23,046 nt of DNA from Bacteroidales bacterium (GTDB lineage Bacteria; Bacteroidota; Bacteroidia; Bacteroidales; UBA932): positions 1 through 23,046 of the forward strand of contig JAKSKC010000013.1 in NCBI GenBank assembly GCA_024401945.1, in the 5' to 3' direction. Below are positions 6,232 through 13,376 of this stretch, one piece after another. The number at the start of each line of letters is the position of its first letter. The stretch's first letter is position 1. Below the pieces are notes generated by a model, which worked only from the letters and a program-made list of their open reading frames with translations, was not told where the DNA came from and did no database searches. Both the position numbers and the translations under genes were made by a program.

Positions 6232-8235
6232 ATGAAAATCAGACAGATGGTAATGGCAGGACTGGCCGTCCTCGGAATGGCGGCTGTCACGTCCTGCAAG
6301 GATATCAAGAACGATATAGCTGAACTGAAGTACCAGATTGCAGAGATGCAGAGCGTCACTATCGCTTCTATCGACAAGCAGCTGGCATCCATCAAGACTT
6401 CCATTTCAGATCTTCAGAATGTGGATATGACCCTGAGGACTGAAATCGAAGTCCTCAACATAAGGAGCCAAGCCCTGCGTGATTCCATAGAGGCCTGCGA
6501 AGGCAGGCTGAGCGCGAAGGACCAGGTGCTGCAGGACCAGCTTATCCAGGTAGGTGTCGCAGTCGGCCTGCTCAAGGAGGAGGATACGAAGATAAAGAGC
6601 ACACTCACACAGCTTCAGGATTACTTCGAACTGGCTCTCAGGGATGAGAAGGAATGGGTTGAGACGACTTTCGCCACGATTGACCAGTTCAAGGCCGTTT
6701 CAGCGGAGCTTGAATCCGTGAAGAGCGAGATTGTCAGGGTGGACACGACCATCGCAGCTGTCAGGGAAGAGTTCAAGGAGGCCATTGTTGAAGCTATCAA
6801 CGTATCCGAGAGCTCGATGAAGAACTGGGTCAACGATGAGTTGACCAAGGTTTACAGCTCAATTTCCGCAGTGGAGGCGAGAATCGATGAAATCACCGCT
6901 GGAGGTGCCACCAAGGAGGACATCACGGCTCTCGAGAACAAGATCACCGATCTCGACACCACCATCACCGCAGCATACCACGTTGCCATCCGCGAGGCCA
7001 TCGAGACCAATAACGGAGTTATCGCCGGGGTGCTCAGGGACAGCCTGTATGAGGTTAACACAAGGATAACCGACGAGGTGAGCCGACTTGACGGAAGGAT
7101 TGACGCCATTGAGGAGCGCCTTGCCGCCGTCGAGGATACGATTGCCTCACTTCTGGCGAGAATCCAGACCATTACCTATATTCCGGAATACAGTGACGGG
7201 ATGGCTACAGTATCCCCTATGAAGATTGCGGAAATGAGCTTTGTCGTTTCCCCTGCCTCCGCCGCCGTCAAACTGGCGGAACTATGGGAGGAAGGAGTCA
7301 GCGTGAAAGCCGTGCTGACCAGGACCAGGGCCGTTTCCGAGTTAATTGACCTTCCTGTTCTCTCATTCACTGCAACCGCAAGCGGTATTGTTACGGCGAG
7401 GGCTTATTGTGATGCTCTCGGAAGCGCATTCTTCGCAGGTACACAGACAGCAAGTGCAGCTCTCTTCGTTTCAGACGGGAACAGTTCCGTATCTTCGGAG
7501 TTCGTCAACCTGACCCCGGGTGAAGGTCCTGATGCTCCGGAAGGTGCGCTCAAGGGTGTATATTCCGTTTCTGCATCCGGCAAGAGGGTTTTCTTCGCAA
7601 AGGGGAATCTCTGGCTCGGACCGCTTGAGGAGAATGCCGACACAACCTGGAACTTCGAACAGAACCAGTATTCGAGCCAGCCTGTCAAGGACACTACCGA
7701 ATGGAATGCAGGCCACAAGTCACATTTCTACTGGGAGAAGGCCGGGGAATACGGCTCAGAGGTGATATGTGTGACACCGGAGGGTGATTCTACCGATACC
7801 GTTGACTGGGGAGAGGTCTACAACAGATCAAACTCAACTTCGGGATGGAGGACCCTTTCAGCAGAGGAATGGGACTATGTCATCAACAGGCGCCAGCTTG
7901 CAAGCGGTAAGCCTTCATTCAAGAAATATACTTCCGAAGGGGGGTTCGCCGGTATCAAGGGTATTTGCATATATCCTGACAACTATGCCGGGAACGCCGA
8001 TGAGAAGAGTTTCGAGGAGCTCGCCGAGGCCGGGATCGTGTTCCTCCCGTTTGCCGGAACCCGTTTCGAGACAATGGTAAGTTCCATAACCGAGAACAGC
8101 ACTGGTTACTACTGGACAAGCACCGCCGATGGAAAGGATTCGGCAACAGGATTCGTAATCGGTGTATCCTCAACGGAAATCCGTAAGGTTTCACGCAACA
8201 GCGCACTCTCGGTACGTCTGGTCATAGGGATGTAG
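6232..8235 (+). CDS. coiled-coil lipoprotein with C-terminal FISUMP-like domain
   Basis: This is a 667-residue envelope lipoprotein of unknown function. The N-terminus is a signal peptide with lipobox AVTSC, lipidated at Cys22 and followed by KD, which could aid surface export in Bacteroidota. Residues about 25-312 form a nearly continuous heptad-rich coiled coil (repeated KxxI/L, DLDTTI, RLDGRIDAIEERLAAVEDTI). This leads to the phrase YIPEYSDGMATV and a beta-rich linker (about 313-435), an arrangement I recall from Bacteroidales DUF4988-type surface proteins. From about 440 the sequence KRVFFAKGNLWLG...GWRTLSAEEWDYVINRR...IVFLPFAGTR...GYYWTSTADG...SVRLVIGM follows the Fibrobacter succinogenes major paralogous (FISUMP) pattern. 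The next gene starts two bases after its stop, so co-expression with the kinase-like and SpoIIE genes is likely. Confidence 0.85.
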   Translation: MKIRQMVMAGLAVLGMAAVTSCKDIKNDIAELKYQIAEMQSVTIASIDKQLASIKTSISDLQNVDMTLRTEIEVLNIRSQALRDSIEACEGRLSAKDQVLQDQLIQVGVAVGLLKEEDTKIKSTLTQLQDYFELALRDEKEWVETTFATIDQFKAVSAELESVKSEIVRVDTTIAAVREEFKEAIVEAINVSESSMKNWVNDELTKVYSSISAVEARIDEITAGGATKEDITALENKITDLDTTITAAYHVAIREAIETNNGVIAGVLRDSLYEVNTRITDEVSRLDGRIDAIEERLAAVEDTIASLLARIQTITYIPEYSDGMATVSPMKIAEMSFVVSPASAAVKLAELWEEGVSVKAVLTRTRAVSELIDLPVLSFTATASGIVTARAYCDALGSAFFAGTQTASAALFVSDGNSSVSSEFVNLTPGEGPDAPEGALKGVYSVSASGKRVFFAKGNLWLGPLEENADTTWNFEQNQYSSQPVKDTTEWNAGHKSHFYWEKAGEYGSEVICVTPEGDSTDTVDWGEVYNRSNSTSGWRTLSAEEWDYVINRRQLASGKPSFKKYTSEGGFAGIKGICIYPDNYAGNADEKSFEELAEAGIVFLPFAGTRFETMVSSITENSTGYYWTSTADGKDSATGFVIGVSSTEIRKVSRNSALSVRLVIGM

Positions 8236-8237
8236 TT

Positions 8238-9137
8238 ATGTATTATATATTTGTAGTGAACGGGAGGGAGGACAAAAAGTTCATAATGGACGACCTCGCA
8301 CCCCAGTTGAAGGACGCACCCATAAATTACGAAATCTACAAGACCATCGGAGAGGGTGATGCCACACGTTTCGTCCGTATATATTGTGATTTTCATCAGG
8401 AAGATGAGGTTTGTTTCGTAGCCTGCGGAGGCACTGGTACGTTGAGTGAAGTGGTAAACGGAGTCATCGGATCCAGGAACAAGAGGGTGGCCCTTATGGC
8501 CTATGGTTCCGGAAACAACTTCGTCCTTCATTTCCCCGGGCGCAATTTCCGTTCGCTGAAAGATATAATCGAAGGGGAAACCCAGGTGTCGGACGTCATC
8601 AAATGCAACAATGACTATTCCATCAATGTCATTAATCTAGGATTTGATTCGATGGCTGCACACTATGGCGCACAGTATATCCTCAAGGGAAAGGACAAAC
8701 CTTATCTGAGGGGAACGGTGCGCTCCATTATCCTGAACAGGTTCAACAATTACCGCATCGTCGTTGACGGGGAGCGCCTTACCAGGGGTACGACAATGTT
8801 CTGTACCATCGCGAATGCGTCCCATTACGGACAGAACTACAAATGTGCCCCGAATGCGAAGATTGATGACGGCATCATGGACGTCGAGGTCAACAGGAGT
8901 ACGTCACTTCTCACCTTTGTCATAATGTACAAGTATTTCAAGGGTGGCGATCACGTCAATAATGCATTTTGCCGCAGGCGTATGAAATTCAGGGATGCAA
9001 AGCACGTGGACATATCCTCCAAATCGTTGATATACCTTTGTGTGGATGGAGAAACCGTCGCTTCGCGCCATTTTGTCATCGATATAGTTGAAAAGGCAGT
9101 GACACTTCAGCTGCCCGCATTAAGGAAGGAGGAATAA
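8238..9137 (+). CDS. diacylglycerol kinase-family protein with altered nucleotide motifs
   Basis: This cytoplasmic protein belongs to the DagK/YegS/sphingosine-kinase-like fold, whose members phosphorylate lipids such as diacylglycerol. At 299 residues it is full length. The glycine-rich signature is present but changed: GGTGTLSEVVNG at 64-75, where the family has GGDGT, and GSGNNF at 90-95, where the family usually has GTGND. The remaining fold markers are present: INVINLGFDS, ANASHYGQNYKCAPNAKIDDGIMDV, and a C-terminal VDGE. The changed residues leave open whether it is an active kinase, uses another substrate, or acts as a binding protein. It is wedged between the coiled-coil lipoprotein (2-base gap) and a SpoIIE phosphatase (3-base gap), implying a joint role, possibly linking membrane lipid state to signalling; that is inference. 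Confidence 0.85.
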   Translation: MYYIFVVNGREDKKFIMDDLAPQLKDAPINYEIYKTIGEGDATRFVRIYCDFHQEDEVCFVACGGTGTLSEVVNGVIGSRNKRVALMAYGSGNNFVLHFPGRNFRSLKDIIEGETQVSDVIKCNNDYSINVINLGFDSMAAHYGAQYILKGKDKPYLRGTVRSIILNRFNNYRIVVDGERLTRGTTMFCTIANASHYGQNYKCAPNAKIDDGIMDVEVNRSTSLLTFVIMYKYFKGGDHVNNAFCRRRMKFRDAKHVDISSKSLIYLCVDGETVASRHFVIDIVEKAVTLQLPALRKEE

Positions 9138-9140
9138 TAT

Positions 9141-11009
9141 ATGAGTAGCAGATCAATTTCAGGAGAACTCAGCCATAAGATCATACTGACCGTGGCGATC
9201 CTTGTGCTTGGGGGAATATTCGGTATCATAGAATTTTCCGGCAGGGTAGTGACGGAATCCGTAAAGAAGAATGCGCAGAGCTCGCTCGATACCTATGTAA
9301 AGGATATTGAGGGTATGCTGACGGAGGTGGAGACTATGGAATCCTTCGTTAACTGGCAGCTTGCGGATCATGTCAACGACCCGGAACAGCTTGCTACCGT
9401 CAATGAGAAACTCATGCAGTACGGTAATATGGTTTCAGGAGTCACAATCGCCTTTACGAAGGGATTCTACAAGGATAAGGGCGATTTCTATGCCATAAGG
9501 TCCGTCAGGGATTCCGTCTCTGGGGCCATCTCCCACAGAATCCTGAATGATTACGTGAATGAACCTTGGTTCGAGAATGCCCTGAGCAAGGGCTCCGGTG
9601 TATGGAACGAGCCTTTCAAATCCTCCGATGCCGGTCTTGTAACTTCATATTCCGCCCCGTTGGAGGGCCCCGGAGGAGAGGTTATAGCCGTGCTTTCCGT
9701 CGATGTGTCCATAAATGGCATTGGTTCTCGTCTGGCAAGGGAACATTTCTATGAGGGTTCCTATGCCGTGATCATAAGCCGTGGAGGTGCGGTTCTCAGT
9801 CATCCGGACGAAAGCATCATCCTCAGCGGTCTGGTTCCGTTGGCACAAAGCAGGAATGACAAGAAGTTCGAAGAACTTGCAGACAAGATGATGACCGGTG
9901 AGACCGGAATAGGCGAAGTCCGCTCCGAGCGGGCTGCCGCCATTTACGGGCCTGTCAGGAACGGTTGGTCGGCTGCATTGATAAGCCCCGGCAAATCGAT
10001 TTTCGGAAGTACCATAAAGTTCCAGATACTGATCCTGCTCATCGCCCTTTGTGACCTGCTTGTGATGTATATCATAACCAACAGGGTGATAAGCCGCACG
10101 CTGCTTCCTATCACGGAAGTTACCTATCTTGCAAAGAATGTGGCCAAGGGCAACTTCAAGGCTGAGATCCCGAAGGTGGAGGGGAACAACGAGATGTTCC
10201 ATCTGCACGAAGCCCTGAGAAATATGTTGAGGTCCATCAACGACTACATAACCCAGCTCAGGACTACGACTGCCGCGAATGAAAGGTTCGAGAGCGAACT
10301 CGCCATCGCCAGCAATATCCAGCAGCAGATGCTCAGAACGGATTTCATCAACGATGAAGAGGTGGATCTTTACGCGACGCTTAAGCCTGCGAAGGAAGTC
10401 GGAGGCGATATGTATGACTTCCTCAGGGCCGGAAGGACCGTATATTTTGCAGTGGGAGACGTTTCCGGAAAGGGAGTGCCTGCCGCCCTGTATATGGCCA
10501 TTTCAAGATCACTTTTCCATTATGTGTCGGAGATGTCCCTCAGTACCAGCAATATCGTATCCTGCATCAACAGTTCGTTCTGTTCCGGTAATGACAGCAA
10601 CATGTTCATAACCATGTTTGTAGGACGTCTTGACCTGGACACCCGTGAACTTGTTTTCTGCAATGCGGGACACAATCCTATCGTAATCATCTCCCCTGAC
10701 GGCAAGGCGAAGTTTGTAAATGCCAAATCCAATCTTGCCGCCGGAGTATTCGATCACTTCCCGTATGAGAAGGAGAGCATAATTGTCGAGAAAGGTTCAC
10801 GTCTGCTCATATACACAGACGGTGTGACAGAGGCTGAGGATGCCTTCAAGAACCAGTACGGTGAGGACAGGCTTCTGGAATTTGCAAACAGTCAGAGCCC
10901 TGACACTCCTTCGGAAGTGTTTGTAGAGAGACTCACCGAGTCAATGAAGGCGTTCACGAAGGAAAACGATCAGAATGACGATATCACGATTATGTCCGTA
11001 AGGGTATAA
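9141..11009 (+). CDS. membrane sensor phosphatase: Cache-HAMP-SpoIIE (PP2C)
   Basis: This is a 622-residue inner-membrane protein with a periplasmic sensor and a cytoplasmic serine/threonine phosphatase of the SpoIIE/RsbU type. Such proteins usually dephosphorylate an anti-sigma-factor antagonist. Segment order: TM1 about 13-32; Cache-like extracytoplasmic domain about 35-285 (VNEPWFENALSKGSGVWNEPF, VSVDVSI); TM2 about 291-312; HAMP about 313-366; a short helical linker ending SNIQQQML; and the phosphatase about 395-622. Metal-binding motifs are intact: GGDMYDF, GDVSGKGVPAALYM, CNAGHNP, TDGVTEA and NDDIT. An AAGGAGGA sequence (9124-9131) lies about nine bases before the ATG, unusual in a phylum that rarely uses such sites. 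No RsbV/RsbW-type partner is encoded nearby. Confidence 0.93.
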   Translation: MSSRSISGELSHKIILTVAILVLGGIFGIIEFSGRVVTESVKKNAQSSLDTYVKDIEGMLTEVETMESFVNWQLADHVNDPEQLATVNEKLMQYGNMVSGVTIAFTKGFYKDKGDFYAIRSVRDSVSGAISHRILNDYVNEPWFENALSKGSGVWNEPFKSSDAGLVTSYSAPLEGPGGEVIAVLSVDVSINGIGSRLAREHFYEGSYAVIISRGGAVLSHPDESIILSGLVPLAQSRNDKKFEELADKMMTGETGIGEVRSERAAAIYGPVRNGWSAALISPGKSIFGSTIKFQILILLIALCDLLVMYIITNRVISRTLLPITEVTYLAKNVAKGNFKAEIPKVEGNNEMFHLHEALRNMLRSINDYITQLRTTTAANERFESELAIASNIQQQMLRTDFINDEEVDLYATLKPAKEVGGDMYDFLRAGRTVYFAVGDVSGKGVPAALYMAISRSLFHYVSEMSLSTSNIVSCINSSFCSGNDSNMFITMFVGRLDLDTRELVFCNAGHNPIVIISPDGKAKFVNAKSNLAAGVFDHFPYEKESIIVEKGSRLLIYTDGVTEAEDAFKNQYGEDRLLEFANSQSPDTPSEVFVERLTESMKAFTKENDQNDDITIMSVRV

Positions 11010-11013
11010 TCCG

Positions 11014-11511
11014 TCAGATTCCGAGATTGAAACAGAATCCGATGTTGACGGTGTTTGCATCGACCTTGGCTACCCATCCCTTTGCGGACTGGTCCCCGGA
11101 GCGTACGTAGGAGTATCCGAATGCTCCTATGTGCGCCATTATCCAGACACCTTCAGCCACTCTTACTGAAATACCCGGGCGCAGATATCCGCTGTAGCTC
11201 TGATAGTCAGCGGCGAATCTCATCGGTGCTGTCAGGGCTACGAAAAAGTGGACCCTGTCCTGGATGTAACCGAAATTGCCCCTGACATAAGGGGTGATCC
11301 CGAAGGTGTTGTAAAGGCTCTGGTAGGAAATGCTTCCCCCGGCGGTGAAATACCTGTTGAAATGGTATCCGGCCTCGGGGGCGATGTTGATTCCCACTCT
11401 GTTGTCCGCGCCGGAAACGGCAAGTCCGATGTTGCCGCCAACATAAACCTGTGCCTTTGCACTTAAGGCAAGGCACAGTATGACCAGTGTAAGCAGTGAT
11501 TTAAGTCTCAT
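11014..11511 (-). CDS. outer-membrane beta-barrel protein
   Basis: A small exported protein of 165 residues with a clear signal peptide (MRLKSLLTLVILCLALSAKA, cleavage before QVYVGG). The mature part is a run of alternating hydrophobic and polar strands: VYVGGNIGLAV, VGINIAPEAGYHFN, YFTAGGSISYQS, ITPYVRGNFGYIQ, VHFFVALTAPMRFA, LRPGISVRVAEGVWIMAHIGAF, TVNIGFCFNLGI. This is the pattern of an eight-stranded OmpA/OmpX-type barrel, with aromatic residues near strand ends. Function is unknown. It starts three bases after the NigD-like lipoprotein gene, so the two form an operon. It converges on the SpoIIE gene with only four bases between the stop codons. Confidence 0.8.
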   Translation of the reverse strand: MRLKSLLTLVILCLALSAKAQVYVGGNIGLAVSGADNRVGINIAPEAGYHFNRYFTAGGSISYQSLYNTFGITPYVRGNFGYIQDRVHFFVALTAPMRFAADYQSYSGYLRPGISVRVAEGVWIMAHIGAFGYSYVRSGDQSAKGWVAKVDANTVNIGFCFNLGI

Positions 11512-11514
11512 ATT

Positions 11515-12231
11515 CTATTCAGGCCAGTCAGTACGTGAGCAGTAGTCGAATGTGGTGCTTTCCCACTTGCCGGTCTTGAGGCTGTTCCATTTGAGGGTGA
11601 GCTTGACGGTCTTTCCACCGGTATCCGGAAGGTTCTTGAGAGGAAAGCATACATACCCGCCGTAAAGGTTGCCTACATTGTCCCCGTTGGCGTTATGGCG
11701 GAATTCTACGGTGTAAGGGTCATTCTTGTCAACGACCAGGTTGACGATGTGAGGTCCTCCGAGATATGATACGAAAGTGAAGCTGACGCAGAGATATCCG
11801 TCCTCAATCATCGTGCAAGGGAAGTTCCCGCTTTCCGAAAGGTACAGTCCCACCTCATCGGTGCCGAACACCTTGTCGTCCTTTTCCTTGGATCCCGTGC
11901 TCGCAGCGATCTGTTTTGTAAGAACGGTATCCAGTGCGGCCAGTTTTACAGAGTAGGTCTTGTCATAGCCTATCACTCCGGATTTGCTCTCACCGTTCAC
12001 GGTATAAATGGCTTTGCACCTTCTTTCAGGAGCACCCGGGAACGGGTTTACAGTAATGTTCGACGGTATGAGTGCCGTATTGTCGTCGACTTCGAGGAAG
12101 AAGGCGTCACCTTCCGTGGCCTTCAGCGTTGCCGTTGCAATGTAGTTACTGGTAGTTTCCTGAGGTTTGCACGCAGAAAATGCAGTTGCAAGACATACTG
12201 CAGCAACCGCAAGTGTAAAAAATCTCTTCAT
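11515..12231 (-). CDS. NigD-like lipoprotein
   Basis: This is a cell-envelope lipoprotein of 238 residues. The signal peptide MKRFFTLAVAAVCLATAFSA ends in Cys21, the predicted lipidation site. The mature protein opens with a small beta domain (ATATLKATEGDAFFLEVDDNTALIPSN) that includes RRCKAIYTVNG. It is followed by a region of beta strands ending FKLTLKW-type repeats (VKLTLKWNSLKTGKWESTTFDYC). The N-terminal OB-like plus C-terminal beta-sandwich plan resembles NigD-like proteins, a Bacteroidales family first named from bacteriocin-associated genes; role unknown. The frame could extend upstream to a TTG at 12261, but that codon overlaps the promoter box, so the ATG at 12231 is used. It forms an operon with the downstream barrel protein. 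Confidence 0.72.
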   Translation of the reverse strand: MKRFFTLAVAAVCLATAFSACKPQETTSNYIATATLKATEGDAFFLEVDDNTALIPSNITVNPFPGAPERRCKAIYTVNGESKSGVIGYDKTYSVKLAALDTVLTKQIAASTGSKEKDDKVFGTDEVGLYLSESGNFPCTMIEDGYLCVSFTFVSYLGGPHIVNLVVDKNDPYTVEFRHNANGDNVGNLYGGYVCFPLKNLPDTGGKTVKLTLKWNSLKTGKWESTTFDYCSRTDWPE

Positions 12232-12258
12232 ATCAAGCAAAAATAACCAACAATACCG

Positions 12259-12266
12259 CAAATATA
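12259..12266 (-). promoter_or_regulatory. -7 promoter box for the NigD-like operon
   Basis: The minus strand reads TATATTTG, an exact TAnnTTTG match 27 bases before the ATG at 12231. A second match, TATTTTTG, lies at 12238-12245 but would leave essentially no leader. The first is more plausible. Confidence 0.5.
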
Positions 12267-12290
12267 ATTATTTATTTTTATCCCGGATTA

Positions 12291-12329
12291 CAAAACGAAA
12301 TCCGGCTAACTGATAGTCAATTAGCCGGA
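12291..12329 (-). terminator. rho-independent terminator after tRNA-Leu
   Basis: On the minus strand TCCGGCTAA (12329-12321) pairs perfectly with TTAGCCGGA (12309-12301). The intervening 11 bases can extend the stem by four more pairs (one of them G·T), leaving a three-base loop. The stem is followed at once by TTTCGTTTTG. It starts five bases after the tRNA 3' end, as expected for the tRNA transcript. Confidence 0.88.
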
Positions 12330-12333
12330 CTTG

Positions 12334-12661
12334 TGCCTCGGATGAGACTCGAACTCACACGGACATTACTGCCCAAGGGATTTTCTTGCCACTATGGCTT
12401 TCGCCACACGTCATGTTTGTGGTCTGGACTATTCCTTCACCTTTGAAATAACATCTTTAGGTGTGTCGTGTCTAGTCTCTGCACCTTCCTTATTCAAGGC
12501 TTGGCTCAAGATTGCCATCAGCTTTACCTGTTAAGGTTTCCTTGAATTTACGACATTCTACATCTCTCTTTTCAGAGAGTGCACTCAAATGTGCCCTTCC
12601 ACGGTAATTATTAGTAAGAGCGTGTTTAAGTCCCTCGTGTCTACCATTCCACCACCAAGGC
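12334..12661 (-). tRNA. tRNA-Leu(UAA), interrupted by a group I intron
   Basis: Joining 12661-12628 to 12384-12334 gives an 85-nt leucine tRNA. The acceptor stem GCCUUGG pairs with CCGAGGC with one G·U. The D arm is GUGGAAUGGUAGACAC. The anticodon stem is AGGGA/UCCCU around loop CUUAAAA, giving anticodon UAA. The long variable arm typical of tRNA-Leu is GGGC/GUCC, and the T arm is GUGAG-UUCGAGU-CUCAU. It closely resembles Escherichia coli tRNA-Leu(UAA). The discriminator is A and CCA is not encoded. The gene is split between U34 and A35 of the anticodon by 243 bases, so tRNA finders in bacterial mode may miss it. This tRNA reads UUA (and probably UUG), so splicing is probably essential unless another copy exists. 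Confidence 0.95.
12385..12627 (-). ncRNA. group I intron (IC3-like) in the anticodon loop of tRNA-Leu(UAA)
   Basis: A 243-nt self-splicing-type intron. P1 pairs exon/intron ACTT^AAA (12631-12625) with TTTGAGT (12589-12583), placing the splice-site U12628 opposite G12586. P2 is CTCTCT-GAAA-AGAGAG (12579-12564). P3 is TGTCGT (12555-12550) with ACGACA (12469-12464). P4 is TTCAAG (12546-12541) with CTTGAG (12510-12505). P6 is a minimal CCTT-GAAT-AAGG (12499-12488). P7 is GACTA (12477-12473) with TAGTC (12431-12427). P8 is CACCT (12463-12459) with AGGTG (12442-12438). P9 is TGTGGC-GAAA-GCCATA (12408-12393). The terminal guanosine is G12385. There is no room for a homing endonuclease gene. Core stretches match cyanobacterial and plastid trnL introns. 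Confidence 0.93.
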
Positions 12662-12712
12662 TTCCTGTCCATTGTCTGAGCGGGCTGCGCCTGCAAGACG
12701 CGGACTTCGGCG

Positions 12713-12720
12713 CAAAGATA
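12713..12720 (-). promoter_or_regulatory. -7 promoter box for tRNA-Leu(UAA)
   Basis: The minus strand reads TATCTTTG, an exact TAnnTTTG match 51 bases before the mature tRNA 5' end. The predicted leader, to be removed by RNase P, is GC-rich and can fold GCGCC (12713-12709) against GGCGC (12691-12687). No clear -33 box is seen. Confidence 0.5.
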
Positions 12721-12743
12721 TAAAATATATCGCTGAATTTGAC

Positions 12744-12751
12744 TAATTTCG
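12744..12751 (+). promoter_or_regulatory. weak -7-like box before the HAD gene
   Basis: TAATTTCG differs from TAnnTTTG at one position and ends seven bases before the ATG at 12759. It is the only candidate between the tRNA and this plus-strand gene. Confidence 0.25.
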
Positions 12752-12758
12752 CGTCATT

Positions 12759-13376
12759 ATGATTAAAGCGTTGATGTTTGACCTGGGCGGGGTCCTCCTT
12801 GACATTGATATGGAAAAGTGCGGCGAGGTCTTCAGGGAGAAGGCTGGATTCCTCGATATCGACAGGTATATCGACACCTTCCACCAGAAAGGTTTCTGGG
12901 GTGATATTGAAATCGGGAGGATTGGTCTTGAGGAATTCATCAACCGGTGTATAGAGCATAGTGCACCCGGAACGACCAGGGATGTAGTTTTTGAATGTTT
13001 CAGAAGCTTCATCGGGGAAGTCCCGGCGGAAAAGGTGGAACTGATAAGGGAACTTTCCGGAAAATACGGGCTTTATATGCTCAGCAACACCAATCCTATG
13101 GCGTGTGCCATCTTCGAGGAAGTGTTCCCGAAGACCGGGTTCAGCTTTTCGATGTTCCGCAAGTGCTTCTTTTCATTCGAGCTGAAGATGGTGAAACCGG
13201 GCAGGGAGATATATGAACATGCCCTGAAGGAGATAGGTCTGGCACCGGACGAGATACTCTCCATCGACGATTCGTGCATCAACGTGAATGCTGCGTCACA
13301 GCTGGGTATACGCACGCTCCTTTATGATGTGGAAACAAGCCTCAGGGACTCGGTGATGGCAGCTCTGGATCAATAG
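12759..13376 (+). CDS. HAD-superfamily phosphatase, YihX-like
   Basis: A 205-residue cytoplasmic hydrolase of the haloacid dehalogenase superfamily; relatives dephosphorylate small sugar phosphates. Motif I is FDLGGVLLDID (nucleophile Asp8), with glycine in place of the usual second Asp, as in the YihX branch (FDLGNV). Motif II is LSNTN (Ser109), motif III Lys146 (MVKPGREIYEHAL), and motif IV SIDDSCINVNAA (Asp170, Asp171). Residues about 15-90 form the helical cap. Length and motif spacing are normal. Its 3' end overlaps the rodA stop by seven bases (convergent). The substrate cannot be told from sequence. Confidence 0.88.
   Translation: MIKALMFDLGGVLLDIDMEKCGEVFREKAGFLDIDRYIDTFHQKGFWGDIEIGRIGLEEFINRCIEHSAPGTTRDVVFECFRSFIGEVPAEKVELIRELSGKYGLYMLSNTNPMACAIFEEVFPKTGFSFSMFRKCFFSFELKMVKPGREIYEHALKEIGLAPDEILSIDDSCINVNAASQLGIRTLLYDVETSLRDSVMAALDQ

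Noticed and set aside
12334..12661. First impression of tmRNA: a tRNA-like 3' end about 330 bases from a matching 5' half
   Set aside because: The 5' and 3' parts join into a complete tRNA-Leu with anticodon and variable arm, and the insert shows the group I P3/P7/P8 core; there is no tag-peptide frame or tRNA-Ala-like G3·U70 pair.
12490..12696. A minus-strand open frame of 68 codons across the tRNA 5' exon and intron
   Set aside because: It runs through the tRNA exon and conserved group I helices and resembles no protein family; it is not a homing endonuclease and is a chance frame in RNA-coding DNA.
12585..12959. A minus-strand open frame spanning the tRNA 5' end and the start of the HAD gene
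   Set aside because: It is antisense to a well-supported HAD coding region and overlaps the tRNA; composition follows the opposite strand's codons.
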